DNA of 48,460 bases from CAWEHT01 sp963808455 (GCA_963808455.1 CAWEHT010000218.1:1-48460), one strand, 5' to 3'; positions 28,210 to 37,759 are shown, numbered from the stretch's first letter. Made by a program: numbers and translations. Notes: generated by a model not told the origin, from the letters alone.

Positions 28210-30010
28210 ATGGGTTTCATCCTTGACGGCCTCGACACCGAGGCTTATGACCGCACCTACAGCGATTCCGCCCTGGTGGCGAGGATCACGCGCTATTTCC
28301 GGCCCCACATGCGCCAGCTGGGGCTGGTGGCGCTGGCGCTGACACTCAACTCGCTCGCTGCCACGGCAGGCCCGATCATCATCGCCCGCGCCCTCGACAT
28401 CATCAAGCAGAACGCGACCACCCAGGTGATCCTGCTGCTCGCCGCGGGCATCCTGATCCTCGGCGCTACCGGCTGGGTGTTCAATTACATCCAGCAGCTT
28501 TGCTCGGCGCAGGTGGTGGGCGATGTGGTCCTGAAGCTGCGCGAGGACGTGTTCGGCGCCACCATGCGCCACGATCTCTCGTTTTTCGACGCGCACCCCT
28601 CGGGCAAGATCGTCAGCCGCATCACCTCTGACACCCAGGACTTTTCGGACGTGGTGTCGCTGATCACCAACCTGTTCAGCCAGATCCTGATCGTCATCTT
28701 CGTATCGATCTGGCTGCTGGGCATCAACGCTCCGCTGGTCTTCATGCTCTGGGCGCTGACGCCGATCGTCGTGTGGATCGCGCTGAGCTTTCGGCGCCTG
28801 GCGCGCGAGGTCACCCGGCGCGCCCGGCGTGTGACCGCCAAGATCAATGCCCAGATCCAGGAATCGGTCAGCGGCATCATGGTGGCGAAGAGCTTCCGGC
28901 AGGAGGGCGCCATCTACGATACGTTCAGCGCCAACAACCGCCAGGCGTACGCGGTGGGGCTGCGCCGCGGGCTGACGCTGAACACGATCTTCCCGATCCT
29001 GAACATGACCAACGGCGCGGCGACGGGCCTTCTGGTCTACTTCGGCGGTCTGGCCACCCGCACCGGCGGGCTCAGCCCCGGCAACTGGTACCTGTTCATC
29101 CAGGCCGTGGCCGCCTGGACCTGGCCCATCATCAACATCGCCTCTTTCTGGAGCCAGTTTCAGGACGGGCTGTCGGCCGCCGAGCGCATCTTCGCGCTCA
29201 TGGATGCCGAGCCGAAAGTCGTTCAGGCGGCGAACGAGGCGGTGCCCCAGCTCGACGGGCAGATCGAGTTTCGGCACCTCCAGCTGGCCTACACGGCCAG
29301 CGAGGTCGTGCTCCCTGATTTCAGCCTGCACGTCCAGCCGCGCGAGACTATTGCGCTGGTTGGCCACACGGGCGCCGGCAAGAGCAGCGTCGGCAGGCTA
29401 ATCGCCCGCTTCTATGAGTTCCAGGGCGGTGAGTTGCTGATCGACGGCCGGGATATCCGCCGGCTAGAGCTGGCGCAGTATCGCCGGCACATCGGCATCG
29501 TGCCGCAGGACCCGTTCCTGTTCTCCGGTACCGTGCGCGACAACATCCGCTACGGCCAGCCCGACGCCACCGATGAGCAGGTGCAAGAGGCAGCGATGGG
29601 CATCGGCCGGGGCGACTGGCTGGCCGACCTGGCGCGTCGGGCTGGACACCGACGCCGGCGAGCGCGGCGCCAACCTTTCGATGGGCCAACGCCAGCTCGT
29701 GGCGCTGGCACGCGTGCTGTGCAAAGACCCGGCGATCTTCATCCTGGACGAGGCCACGGCCAGCGTCAACCCCTTCACGGAAGCTCAAATCCAGGAAGGG
29801 CTGGAGACGATCATGCGCGACCGCACGGCGATCGTGATCGCCCATCGGCTATCGACGGTCAGGCACGCCAACCGCATCATCGTGTTGAAGCAGGGGCAAA
29901 TCATCGAAGAAGGCACGCACGTTTCGCTGCTGGCCGCGGGCGGGCATTACTCCGAGCTGTACAACGCCTACTTCCGCCACCAGGCGCCGGATTACAGGCC
30001 GTGGGAGTAG
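28210..30010 (+). CDS. Heterodimeric ABC exporter half, subunit with catalytic Glu, one frame break
   Basis: About 599 residues. Membrane domain (residues 35-330) and ATPase domain. Walker A GHTGAGKSS, Q-loop IVPQDPFLFSGTVRDN, Walker B IFILDEATASVN with the catalytic Glu, H-loop IVIAHRLSTV. The signature is degenerate (LSMGQRQLV). Together with the partner this gives one canonical and one degenerate ATP site. The frame breaks near 29635, before LDTDAGERGANLSMGQ; a single-base correction joins it. ATG 28210 directly follows the partner stop, so the two are made together. About 190 bases without a visible gene follow before the convergent minus-strand operon. Confidence 0.9.
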
Positions 30011-30202
30011 TGCAGAAACAGGGAGCCCTTTCGGTGAGGCCAAGACGGATGCTTCGCTGGCGTCCCACCGCAGTGCTGGTTACCTCGTCCACCCGAGCCT
30101 TGCACTGCCGTCAACATGACAGACGTCGCTACTAAAGCCCTTCCCTGCCCATACAGTAGTCTGCGCGCCGCCGGCGCATCCAACGTGGTGCCCTGAAGCG
30201 GT

Positions 30203-30475
30203 TCAGGCGGCCGGCACCTCGGGGGCAATGGTGCGCCTGCCAGACGCCGTCAAGACGCGGAACAGCGTCAGGAAGAGCACGGAGGCGCCGGCGAAGATGT
30301 AGACCAGCTTCATGGTGGCGCCCGCGCTGTCGGTGCCCAACAGCGCGGCGTAGGCCGGCACCAGGACGAACATCAGGTACAAAAGCACGTGGGTGAGGCG
30401 CCAGGCTTTGTAGCCGATCCGCTTCTTCCAGTAGAACGTGGCCGAGACCAGGATGCCGATATGGTGCCTCATCAT
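30203..30475 (-). CDS. Mini ferric-reductase-like membrane protein (half domain)
   Basis: 90 residues, starting in an ATGA overlap with the apbE stop. Segments FYWKKRIGYKAWRLTHVLLY and DSAGATMKLVYIFAGASVLF match the C-terminal half of ferric-reductase-like transmembrane domains (heme b membrane proteins). Only two or three helices are present. One family-like histidine remains (THVLL); the second, expected near VPAYAALLG, is replaced. The first half of the domain is absent and there is no room for it upstream. It may be a truncated remnant or a minimal partner protein. Linked to apbE by overlap, so probably part of a flavin/electron-transfer unit. Confidence 0.7.
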   Translation of the reverse strand: MMRHHIGILVSATFYWKKRIGYKAWRLTHVLLYLMFVLVPAYAALLGTDSAGATMKLVYIFAGASVLFLTLFRVLTASGRRTIAPEVPAA

Positions 30476-31398
30476 GCGTAGTAAGTGCCCAGCCCGGGCG
30501 TGCCGTAGAAGTCCCCGTTCGATCCCGCCAACAGGGCGTCAACGCCGGCCTGCGCGGCCAGCCACGCCTGCCCGGCGGCCCGCCCCAGGATCAAGACCAC
30601 TTTGGCGGCTACCTCAGCCTGCGCCGTGGTCGGAGCGAGCGCCGTTACGCTCAACAAGTCGGTATCGGCCGGGCGCCCGGTGCGCGGGTCGATCAGATGA
30701 TGCCCGCCGGCCCAGCGCCGTGTCACGACGCTCGACGTGGCGACGGCCCCATCGTGCACGTGCAGCCAGATCGCATCCGCCCCGGGATGCCGTGGGTCAT
30801 CGACCGCCACAAGCCAGCCGTGCCCCGGCACGGCGCCGGGCTGATCGCCCCACGCCCGAATATCTCCGCCGGCGTCCACGATGCCTGGCCCGAGCGGCAG
30901 CAGCATCTCGCCCGCGCGGTCGGCCGCCCAGCCCTTGGCGATGCCGCCGAGGTCGATCCGGCGACCGGCCGCCAGGCATACGCTGGACACCCCGGCCAGG
31001 CGCCTCACTTCGACCAGCATCCAACCGCCGGGGCCCGCTGCCGCGGCCGGCGAGCGTACCACCGTCCCGCCGGACCGGACTTCCTCGATGCTCCGGTCGT
31101 AGCCGGCGGCCTCCAGGGCATCCAGGATCGTCGGGTCGAAGACCCCGCCGCTCAGCCTGGCTGCGTCCAGCGCCATGCTCACGAGCTCGGCGAGGTCTGG
31201 CGACACCGGTACGGCGAGCCCAGGCCCCGCTGCGTTCAGGAGTGACAGCTCCGAGCCGGCCAAGAAGCGGCTGAACCGGCTCTCGACCGAATGAAAGAAA
31301 GCCTCGGCCTGCGCCAGCGCCGGCTCCGCTCGAAGGTCGTCGTTCGCCAGCAGGATCGAGATGTCCGTGGTCATGCAGCGGAACACGCGCGCTTTCAT
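30472..31398 (-). CDS. apbE: FAD:protein FMN transferase (ApbE)
   Basis: Intact, 308 residues. Transfers FMN from FAD to Ser/Thr of target flavoproteins. Family signatures visible: SRFSRFLAGSELSLLN, SGGVFDPTILDALEAAGYD, RIDLGGIAKGWAADRAGE, VDAGGDIRAWGDQ, HHLIDPRTGRPADTD and LSVTALAPTTAQAEVAAKV. No obvious signal peptide, so it may act in the cytosol or need an unusual export signal. It lies ten bases after the 31408 gene and overlaps the mini ferric-reductase gene. No protein in the window shows the D-G-x-(S/T)-G-A-(S/T) FMN acceptor motif, so its target is probably encoded elsewhere. Confidence 0.93.
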   Translation of the reverse strand: MKARVFRCMTTDISILLANDDLRAEPALAQAEAFFHSVESRFSRFLAGSELSLLNAAGPGLAVPVSPDLAELVSMALDAARLSGGVFDPTILDALEAAGYDRSIEEVRSGGTVVRSPAAAAGPGGWMLVEVRRLAGVSSVCLAAGRRIDLGGIAKGWAADRAGEMLLPLGPGIVDAGGDIRAWGDQPGAVPGHGWLVAVDDPRHPGADAIWLHVHDGAVATSSVVTRRWAGGHHLIDPRTGRPADTDLLSVTALAPTTAQAEVAAKVVLILGRAAGQAWLAAQAGVDALLAGSNGDFYGTPGLGTYYA

Positions 31399-31407
31399 AG
31401 GCCGGCC

Positions 31408-31845
31408 TCAAGAGCCACGGGTGCGAACGGACGGCTGGAGGATGGGAGCCTGCGGCATCGCGGGCAGCGACAACGGCGGGACGATCGCAGCCGCGGACGC
31501 CGCCGGGTAGGACCCGCCTGGCAGGGCAGCCTCGGCCGCCGGCTGCGACGCCGAAGCCTGCTGGGCCAGCGCCACCGTGTGGATCGTGTTGGGCGTAGCC
31601 CGAATCACCCCGAACAGGGCGCCGGCGAACGCGACCGTGGCGACGGCGATGGTGGCCAGCTTGGCGTGCGCCAAAGCCTGTTTGCTCGGCCCTTTGCGGC
31701 GAACCGGGCGTGCCAGCCGGGCGGCCGGGCCTGCAGCGGGAGCACCGGGCCCACTGATGCCAGACGTACCTGGAACTGCCGGGCCGGCCCCGCCTGTCAA
31801 GCTGCTGGAAGCGCCTTCGGAAGGTCTGCCTGGCTGCTCAGTCAC
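31408..31845 (-). CDS. Single-pass membrane protein of the apbE operon, unknown
   Basis: 145 residues from a GTG start overlapping the upstream stop by eight bases. Disordered Gly/Pro/Ala/Ser-rich N-terminus, a basic patch RRKGPSKQALAHAK, one transmembrane helix (about residues 66-84, ATIAVATVAFAGALFGVI) and an Ala/Pro-rich outer tail. No FMN-attachment or heme-binding motif seen. Its place between the coiled-coil protein and ApbE suggests an accessory or scaffold role. Not recognised. Confidence 0.65.
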   Translation of the reverse strand: MTEQPGRPSEGASSSLTGGAGPAVPGTSGISGPGAPAAGPAARLARPVRRKGPSKQALAHAKLATIAVATVAFAGALFGVIRATPNTIHTVALAQQASASQPAAEAALPGGSYPAASAAAIVPPLSLPAMPQAPILQPSVRTRGS

Positions 31846-32238
31846 CGGTCCCTCCTCCGAAAAAGCCGTTCAGGCCGCCCAAAGTCCCCGATGCATTGCC
31901 GCCCTCATCGCCTCCGCGGTAGCCACCCGAGCGCCCGCTCCGACCTCCCGCGCTCTGCAGCGACTGGATTCTGTGCGTACGCCTGTTGCAGAGCAGCATC
32001 TGACTGCCTGCAGCTGGCCCTTGGCCTGTTGAAGGTGGGCCTGGTAGGCCTGCACCTGCGCTTGCAGCGCAGCCACCTGCGCCGTGCTCGCGCTGCCCTG
32101 GGCGGACCCCTGCACCGGCATGGCGGTCGATGCTGCCGTTGCCGTGGTCCCCCTGGGGCTGAAGACCAGCCCGACCACCAGCATCACCGCAAAGGCCGTG
32201 GCGACACCAGAAACCAACATCGCCGGTTTTCGCCGCAT
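31838..32238 (-). CDS. Membrane-anchored coiled-coil/Gly-rich protein, frame breaks
   Basis: About 133 residues. ATG 32238 follows GGAGG six bases upstream. Basic start (MRRKPAM), one helix (GVATAFAVMLVVGLVF), a short Ala/Thr/Ser spacer, then a Gln/Ala heptad-like stretch (AALQAQVQAYQAHLQQAKGQ). A stretch in a third frame (DAALQQAYAQN) and IQSLQSAGGRSGRSGGYRGG in a second complete it, so two single-base errors lie between about 31960 and 32020. Ends in a Gly-rich tail. First gene of the apbE operon; function unknown. Confidence 0.6.
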
Positions 32239-32305
32239 ACCACCCTCCATCTGACGCCAGCATAGCATCTAGCTCCGGGAGTTTGGTTAATCGGGGATTA
32301 CGGGC

Positions 32306-32326
32306 AGTTTAACAGCATCTTAAACT
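32306..32326. promoter_or_regulatory. 7-7-7 dyad, possible operator upstream of the apbE operon
   Basis: AGTTTAA (32306-32312), seven-base spacer, TTAAACT (32320-32326), a perfect AT-rich dyad in GC-rich surroundings, 68 bases upstream of the minus-strand start at 32238. It has the size of a dimeric repressor site. The responsible protein is unknown. Confidence 0.45.
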
Positions 32327-32358
32327 ATGTATTCGCTGCGGATGCGCCATGCCGATGG

Positions 32359-33841
32359 CTAACCCAGATCCTCGAGGATTCCGCTGTGCGGCCAACCGGG
32401 CCGAGATGAGGGCCGTGGGCATGCCGGTGCCGGGGTGCGTGCTGGCACCGGCGAAATACACGTTGTGATAGCACGCGTGGCGGTTGCGCGGCCGCAGGTA
32501 ACCCAGCTGCGCCAGGTTGTGGCATAGCCCATGGGTCGCGCCGCGGGCCAGGTTGTAGCGCTTGCGCCAGTACAGCGGGGTGAAACACGTCTCGAACTTG
32601 ATATGCGCCGGCAGGTCGGTGATCCCCAGTGTAGCCAGGCGGCGGAACACCGCCCCCCTGGCCTGATCGCTCAGCGCTTTCCAATCCTGGTCGCCGTGGC
32701 CATCCAGGTGGCCAACCGGCACGATGGCGATCAGCGTGTCGTCGCCCATCGGGGCCATGGTCGGGTCGAGCCGGGCCGGGGCGTGGACGTAAAGGCTCGG
32801 ATTGGCAGGAAGCCCGGGCCCGCTGGTGATCGCGTCGAAGTTGGCGCGATAATCATCCGCCAGAAACAGCGTGTGCGGGCCCAACGCTTCATAGCTGCGG
32901 TCCACGCCCCAGAAGAAGCTGATGACCGAGCACGAATAGCGCTTTCGTGCCAGCCGCCGGGCCTGCCCGTCGGGAGGCAGGAGCTGCTCATAGACGTACG
33001 GCAGGTCGGCGTTGGCCAGCACGGCATCGCCTGGCAGGCGCTGCCCATCTTCCAGGACCACCCCGGCGGCGCGCCGGCCGGCCAGCTCGATTTGCCGCAC
33101 CGGCGTCCTGAAGGCGAACTCGACGCCCGCCAGGCGAGCGATCGCCATCAATGCCTCGACCACGGGGTAGAGGCCCCCCTTGGGATACCACACGCCGTGC
33201 GCCAGCTCGGTGTAGGGCATCATCGAGAAAGTGGCGGGCGCCTCGAACGGGCTCAGCCCCATGTACAGGTCTTGAAAGGTGAAAGCCGCCTTCAGCCGCG
33301 GCGTTCTGAAGTAAGCGCCCATATGGGCATAATGGTGCGAGAGCGCATCCAGCTTGAAGAGCAAAGGCAGGTTGCGGGGGCTGAAGAATTCGCCCGCCGT
33401 GCGAAAATCGCGGTTCACGAGGCGCGGCATGGCGAGGTGATAGTGGCAGCAGCCCTCGTCCAAATAGCGCAGGAAGCCGCGGGTGCTGCCCGGCTCGATG
33501 GCCTCCAGTTGTTCGTGCATCGCCTTCAGGTCTGAGGTGAGCGTGAGGCGGCTGCCATCGTCGAAGATGAGCCGGTAGGTCGGGTTGACCCGCCGCAGGT
33601 CGAGCATCTCGTGCAGCGGCGCCCCCAGGGCGGCAAACTCGGCCTCGAACGCGTGAGGCATGATGAAAAGAGTTGGGCCGGTGTCGAAGTGATGCCCGCC
33701 CCGGCTGAAGCGGTTGCAGCGGCCGCCCGGCCCGCTGTTCTTTTCGAGCACCGTGACGTGCAGGCCGCGCTGCGCCAGGCGGGCTGCGGCCGCGATCCCG
33801 CCCAGCCCGGCGCCGATGACTAGAACTGAACGCTGTCCCAT
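32359..33841 (-). CDS. crtI: CrtI-family phytoene/carotenoid desaturase, frame break at the end
   Basis: About 493 residues of FAD-dependent carotenoid desaturase. ATG 33841 is four bases after the crtB stop. Dinucleotide-binding start SVLVIGAGLGGIAAAARLAQ with GxGxxG, then VTVLEKNSGPGGRC and HHFDTGPTLFIMPHAFE. The C-terminal FAD motif is YFAGASTHPGTGMPTALISA. One extra A near 32383 hides the natural ending RILEDLG-stop (32359-32361); otherwise the frame runs on to 32309. Acts on the product of the adjacent synthase. The number of desaturation steps, and whether the backbone is C30 or C40, cannot be read from sequence. Confidence 0.9.
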
Positions 33842-33845
33842 GCCC

Positions 33846-34823
33846 TTACCTGGCCGGCAGGGCGGGCGTAACACGGGCCGGCCCTCGACACGTCAGTGCC
33901 TGCCACAGCGCGCCGCAAATCGTCTCCACGGCGCGGCCGCCGCCCCTGCGTTCGGGGTAGGCGCATCGCAGCAAGCACCCCTCCCGCTCGATGCAGTCCA
34001 GCACCATGGCAAAGCGGTGGATATAGGCGAAGCCCGCGATGCGGCAGCGCAGGCTCTCCGTCTGGGCCAGATAGGCTCGGCCGCTCCTGAAACAAGCTCG
34101 CGCCTTGCGCACACGCTCCTGCACCCAATCCCTGTAGGCCTGGCTCTCGATGTCCCATGGCGCGATGCCGCCTGCGGCCAGCACTTCGCTCGGGATGTTG
34201 AAATAGCCCGCTTCGGCATCCTCCCGCGCGTCCCGCAGCATGTGGACGACGTGCGCCCCCGTGACAGCCAGATAGCGCGCCTCGCCGCGTGGCGTGCCGC
34301 AATCGTGGCCGATGACGTAGTGCAGCGCTTCCGTCACTCCGACGGCCAGCCAGCGCGTGTACTCGTCGAGCTCGCGCGCCGAGATGGACCGGCCACGCCG
34401 CGCCGCGTCGAAAGCCATCAAGGCCATCATGTTCCGTAAGTAAGCCTGCAGGCCGCTGTGCCTATTCCTGATCGGAGCTCTCGCAGCATCCATGCGGTTC
34501 CCTTCCGCGCCGCGCCTGGCCAGGTCTGCCAGCAAGCGCTCCTGCGGGGCCAGGCCGGCGGGCGGGTCATCGCACGTGCAAGCATCGAGCAGCATCTGCT
34601 GCCGCGCTACGAACGCCAGGCGCTCGGCCCGCTCATGCGTCCCACGATCGAGCCAGTCATCTACCCAGCGAAAATAGGCGTAGGCCCGGAACGCATCTTC
34701 GACCCGGCTGCTGTCGGCGAGGAAGCGGATCGTGTAGTAGGTCTGGGTGCTGGCGGCCCGGGTGATGGCCGCAGCCAGGGTCGCGTCAGGAACGCCGTCC
34801 GTCTCGAAATTTGGCGCGGTCAT
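33846..34823 (-). CDS. crtB: Phytoene/squalene synthase family (CrtB-like)
   Basis: Intact, 325 residues. ATG 34823 follows AGGAGA. Both Asp-rich Mg-diphosphate motifs are present: AYAYFRWVDDWLD (residues ~45-60) and HMLRDAREDAEAGYFNIP (residues ~190-205). Joins two prenyl diphosphates head-to-head; with CrtI downstream the product is probably phytoene or diapophytoene. Forms a two-gene carotenoid operon on the minus strand with crtI. No cyclase, ketolase or GGPP synthase lies in the window. Confidence 0.9.
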   Translation of the reverse strand: MTAPNFETDGVPDATLAAAITRAASTQTYYTIRFLADSSRVEDAFRAYAYFRWVDDWLDRGTHERAERLAFVARQQMLLDACTCDDPPAGLAPQERLLADLARRGAEGNRMDAARAPIRNRHSGLQAYLRNMMALMAFDAARRGRSISARELDEYTRWLAVGVTEALHYVIGHDCGTPRGEARYLAVTGAHVVHMLRDAREDAEAGYFNIPSEVLAAGGIAPWDIESQAYRDWVQERVRKARACFRSGRAYLAQTESLRCRIAGFAYIHRFAMVLDCIEREGCLLRCAYPERRGGGRAVETICGALWQALTCRGPARVTPALPAR

Positions 34824-34918
34824 CTTTCTCCTGCCTTTTGCCTTGCGGTACGCCTTTGCTCCTCACAATACGCAACGGGGATGGCCCGGGTTCGCGGCCC
34901 TCGGGCTCGCAACCGTCG

Positions 34919-34947
34919 TTGCGTGAAAACCACGTCCGGTGTATCAT
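34919..34947 (+). promoter_or_regulatory. Possible promoter for the 34999 gene
   Basis: TTGCGT (34919-34924), 17-base spacer, TATCAT (34942-34947), in the divergent gap between crtB and the small membrane gene. Both hexamers are off consensus by two or one bases. Confidence 0.4.
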
Positions 34948-34998
34948 CGGTTTACTCCTACGCGTTTTCCAGGGGGAGCCGCTGGGCCGGACGATGCC

Positions 34999-35381
34999 AT
35001 GAACATGAACAAACCGCGCAAGCGCAATCCGACTTTCTTGCTGGCTTTGGCTGGCATCGCCGCCGTCTTCGCCGGCTGGCTGCATTTTATGTCCAGCCTC
35101 ACGGGGCTCGCGCGCCTCGATGGCGGCCTGGCCGTTCTGCTTGGCCTCTACATTTGTTCGCAGCCGGTGGCCAATTTCCTGGACCTCGTCCTCTACCAGC
35201 GCATCTACGCTTCCTATGGCTCATCCCGACAATCCACCTTTTGGTGGCTCGCGCTCAACACTGCCGTCCTCCGATCGGTTTCCTCGTGATCCTCCTCGGG
35301 CACCACGCGCTTCGCGCAACCGGTGTGAGGCCCTTGACAGCGGCCATCCCGGTGCCGTACACTCGGCTCAGTTCGAGATGA
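34999..35381 (+). CDS. Small membrane protein with three or four helices, unknown, one frame break
   Basis: About 127 residues if repaired. ATG 34999 (MNMNKPRKRN) starts with a basic tail. Helices are FLLALAGIAAVFAGWLHFM, GLAVLLGLYICSQPVANFLD and STFWWLALNTAVL. After a single-base break near 35268 follows IGFLVILLGHHALRATGV. In the uncorrected frame it stops at 35289. The end at 35381 overlaps the msrA promoter, so the true stop is uncertain. No family recognised. Confidence 0.55.
35334..35363 (+). promoter_or_regulatory. Promoter for msrA
   Basis: Perfect TTGACA (35334-35339), 18-base spacer, TACACT (35358-35363). Transcription would start near 35370; GGAAAGGAG and ATG 35401 follow. Confidence 0.7.
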
Positions 35382-35400
35382 CGAATGGAAAGGAGTCACC

Positions 35401-35976
35401 ATGTTGCCGAGCACGAGTCAAGGCAGCGAGGTAGCCACGCTCGCCGGGGGCTGCTTCTGGTGCCTGGAAGCGGTATACGACGACCTGCGCGGGGTCCTCG
35501 ACGTGGTCTCCGGCTATGCCGGCGGCCAGGTTGCGCGCCCTAGCTACGCGCAGGTGTGCACGGGCACGACCGGGCACGCCGAGGTCGTGCAGGTCACGTT
35601 CGACCCTCAGGAGATTGGCTTTCGCGACCTGCTGAAAGTCTTCTTCAGCATCCACGATCCCACGACGCTCAACCGGCAGGGCTCTGACGTGGGCACGCAG
35701 TATCGTTCCGCCATCTTCTACCACTCGCCGGCCCAGGAAGCCGTCGCCAGACAGACGATTGCCGAGCTGAGCGCTGCCGGACTGTGGCCGGCGCCGATTG
35801 TCACCCAGGTGGTGCCTTTTACCGAGTTCTACCCGGCGGAGGACTATCACCAGGAGTATTTCGCACACCATCCCGACCAGGGTTACTGCCAGCTCGTCGT
35901 GGCGCCGAAGGTGGCTAAGTTCCGCAAGCAGCACATGGAGAGGCTGAAGGCGCGCAGCGAAACGAAAAGGGAATAG
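35401..35976 (+). CDS. msrA: Peptide-methionine (S)-S-oxide reductase (MsrA)
   Basis: Intact, 191 residues, cytosolic. Repairs oxidised methionine. Active-site GGCFWCLEAVYDDL with catalytic Cys, then GYAGG, YAQVCTGTTGHAEVVQVTFD, the core FFSIHDPTTLNRQGSDVGTQ and YRSAIFYHSPAQ, and the ending EDYHQEYFAHHPDQGYC. ATG 35401 follows AAGGAG. Single-gene unit with its own promoter and a hairpin about 100 bases after the stop. Indicates exposure to oxidants despite the glycyl radical enzyme elsewhere in the window. Confidence 0.95.
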   Translation: MLPSTSQGSEVATLAGGCFWCLEAVYDDLRGVLDVVSGYAGGQVARPSYAQVCTGTTGHAEVVQVTFDPQEIGFRDLLKVFFSIHDPTTLNRQGSDVGTQYRSAIFYHSPAQEAVARQTIAELSAAGLWPAPIVTQVVPFTEFYPAEDYHQEYFAHHPDQGYCQLVVAPKVAKFRKQHMERLKARSETKRE

Positions 35977-36299
35977 GGAGTAGGAAATGGGCTGACGCCT
36001 CGATCACCAGCCGGCGCTCCCCGGGACGGCTCGGGGTTGAGGTCGCGTTGGCACCCACGAAGCGCCGCGCCGGATGAACGAATCCCCCTGGAAAGGGGGA
36101 TTCGTACATTCTGCTTGTATTCGCTGCCTGGCAATCGGCGAATGGGATGGGATCACCCTTACGAAGCCGGCATATTACCCCTATAGAGATCACAATAGTC
36201 TGAATAGCAAGTCGATCAGCTGGCAATCTTTGGCGCCAGCGAGATGAGTTGGCGTGTGCGCTACTCCCAAGGGGGTCAGACCATGCAAATAGCAAGGAT
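35977..36299. other. Intergenic stretch after msrA
   Basis: 323 bases without a credible gene. It holds the hairpin at 36079-36104 and, just before 36300, a weak AAGGAT ribosome-binding site. No clear promoter hexamers or repeats were found. Confidence 0.5.
36079..36104 (+). terminator. Hairpin after msrA
   Basis: Perfect 11-bp stem (36079-36089 / 36094-36104) with a GGAA (GNRA-type) tetraloop, followed by a moderately T-rich stretch. Likely transcription end of msrA. Confidence 0.65.
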
Positions 36300-37627
36300 A
36301 TGTCGCGGCTGGCGTCGGTTGTGGTGCTCCTATTCACGATGGCCGGTGCCCCATGGGCGCCCGCCCTGGCGCAAAGTTTGAGCGCGCAGGCAAACACGCG
36401 GTCTGCGGGGCAACCTGGCCCGCGTGGCCGGGGGCCCCGGCCTGGCGGTGCTGCGGCTCACGCCTGCCGGCCTCCTGGAGAATCCCACCGCCAGGCGCCA
36501 GGACGTCGATGGCTGCAGCCGGCGAGCGGCCGGCCGGGCCGCCCCGGGGCCCCGATCAGCTTTCGGCGTTCGCGGCCCAGCAGCCCGCAGCACCCGGCGA
36601 AGGCGCATCCAGTGCACCTCTCAACATGATCGCGGCGGCCGTCTGCCCGACCGTGGGCAGCGCGACGGGTGTGCTGTTCGACGACGATTTTGGCTCTATG
36701 GCCAGGTCGGTCAGCGACGGTTGGCAATTCGGAGCAACGGACGTCGAAGGCTTCACCTGGGCGCCGTATGAAGGCACCATCAGCGAGACCCAGCCCACAC
36801 ATGTCTACTGGAGCCTGCCCAACGGTACCTACCAGGACTTCGGCGCCTTGACCGACGCTCAACCTCTGAGCAGCGGGCTACGCGGAGTATGGGCTGGTGT
36901 TCCGATGGGCATCCAACCCCGACGGCACCAATTCGTCGGGCTACATGTTCACGGTGACCAGCTCAGGCAGCTATCGTCTGTACAAGCGCATCGCGGACCA
37001 GTGGGTTGAACCCGCCGCTCGTGCCGCCCACGCAGTCGCAGGCCATCAGGACCGGCAACGCCCGCAATGTGCTGGCCGTGGTCGCGCAGGGCCCCAACAT
37101 TGCGCTGTACATCAACGGCACCCTGGTGCACACCGTGCAGGATAGCAGCGTTACCGCTGGCAAGGTAGGCATCTTTGCCGGCACCCAGAATCAACCGCCA
37201 GCTACGGTGGCCTTTTTCCGGTTGAGCATCTACGACGCAGCTACGGCCGCCGCGCTGTGGGGCACCGCCGCGCCCGGCGCGGCCGCCACCTCGGCCCCTG
37301 CTCCGGCCACGGCGTCCCCGGCTCCTTCGGCTTCGGCCCCTGCGGGCTCGCCGGGCGCTGTCTTGCCTACCGCGACCGTTCAGCCTGCGCAGGCGCCGGA
37401 GGCGACCGTAACCCCCTCCCCACCCGCCGTGCCACCGATGGCCCCTTCCGCCGCCACGGCAACCAGCGCGGCGAGCCCGGGGGTCTTGTTCGCCGACGAT
37501 TTCAGGTCGCAGCCAGCCTCGCAAGCCGACGGATGACAGTGCCTACACGAGCGGCAACGTCGCCTCCTTCTGGCGCCTGGCGAGGTTCCCTCTGCAAGGG
37601 CAGCTTTTTCACACCTGCGGGTGCTGA
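36300..37627 (+). CDS. Secreted protein with LamG-like domain and start of a second copy, heavily frame-broken
   Basis: Exported protein. ATG 36300, signal peptide MSRLASVVVLLFTMAGAPWA with cleavage after PALA. A first LamG/concanavalin-like jelly-roll domain runs from GVLFDDDFGSM (about 36670) through FRWASNPDGTNSSGYMFTV, YRLYKRIADQWVE, VVAQGPNIALYINGTLVHTV to VAFFRLSIYDAAT. A long Ala/Pro/Ser/Thr linker follows. The opening of a second copy, GVLFADDF (about 37483), stops early at 37625-37627. At least five frame breaks (near 36375, 36500, 36885, 37010, 37520) interrupt it. These could be sequence errors, but the short second domain also fits gene decay. Such domains usually bind carbohydrate or other surface ligands; the ligand is unknown. 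Confidence 0.55.
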
Positions 37628-37708
37628 CGGCGGACCGCGCCGCGGCGGATTGGGGCATGAAACAGATGCCGCCTGCGACTCCTTGAGTTCGTGACAGGCC
37701 GCAACCCC

Positions 37709-37753
37709 GGCGCGTGGGACCAGGTTCCTAACGGGAACCTGGTCCCACGCGCC
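37709..37753. terminator. 20-bp perfect inverted repeat
   Basis: Left arm 37709-37728, five-base loop TAACG, right arm 37734-37753, all 20 pairs matched. No T tract. It sits between the secreted-protein gene and the promoter at 37760. Probably a terminator, possibly a mobile palindromic unit. Confidence 0.6.
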
Positions 37754-37759
37754 AGGCTC

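Noticed and set aside
30011..30202. Possible short gene between the exporter and the convergent operon
   Set aside because: Open frames here are read-through of the broken exporter frame or antisense, with no start signals.
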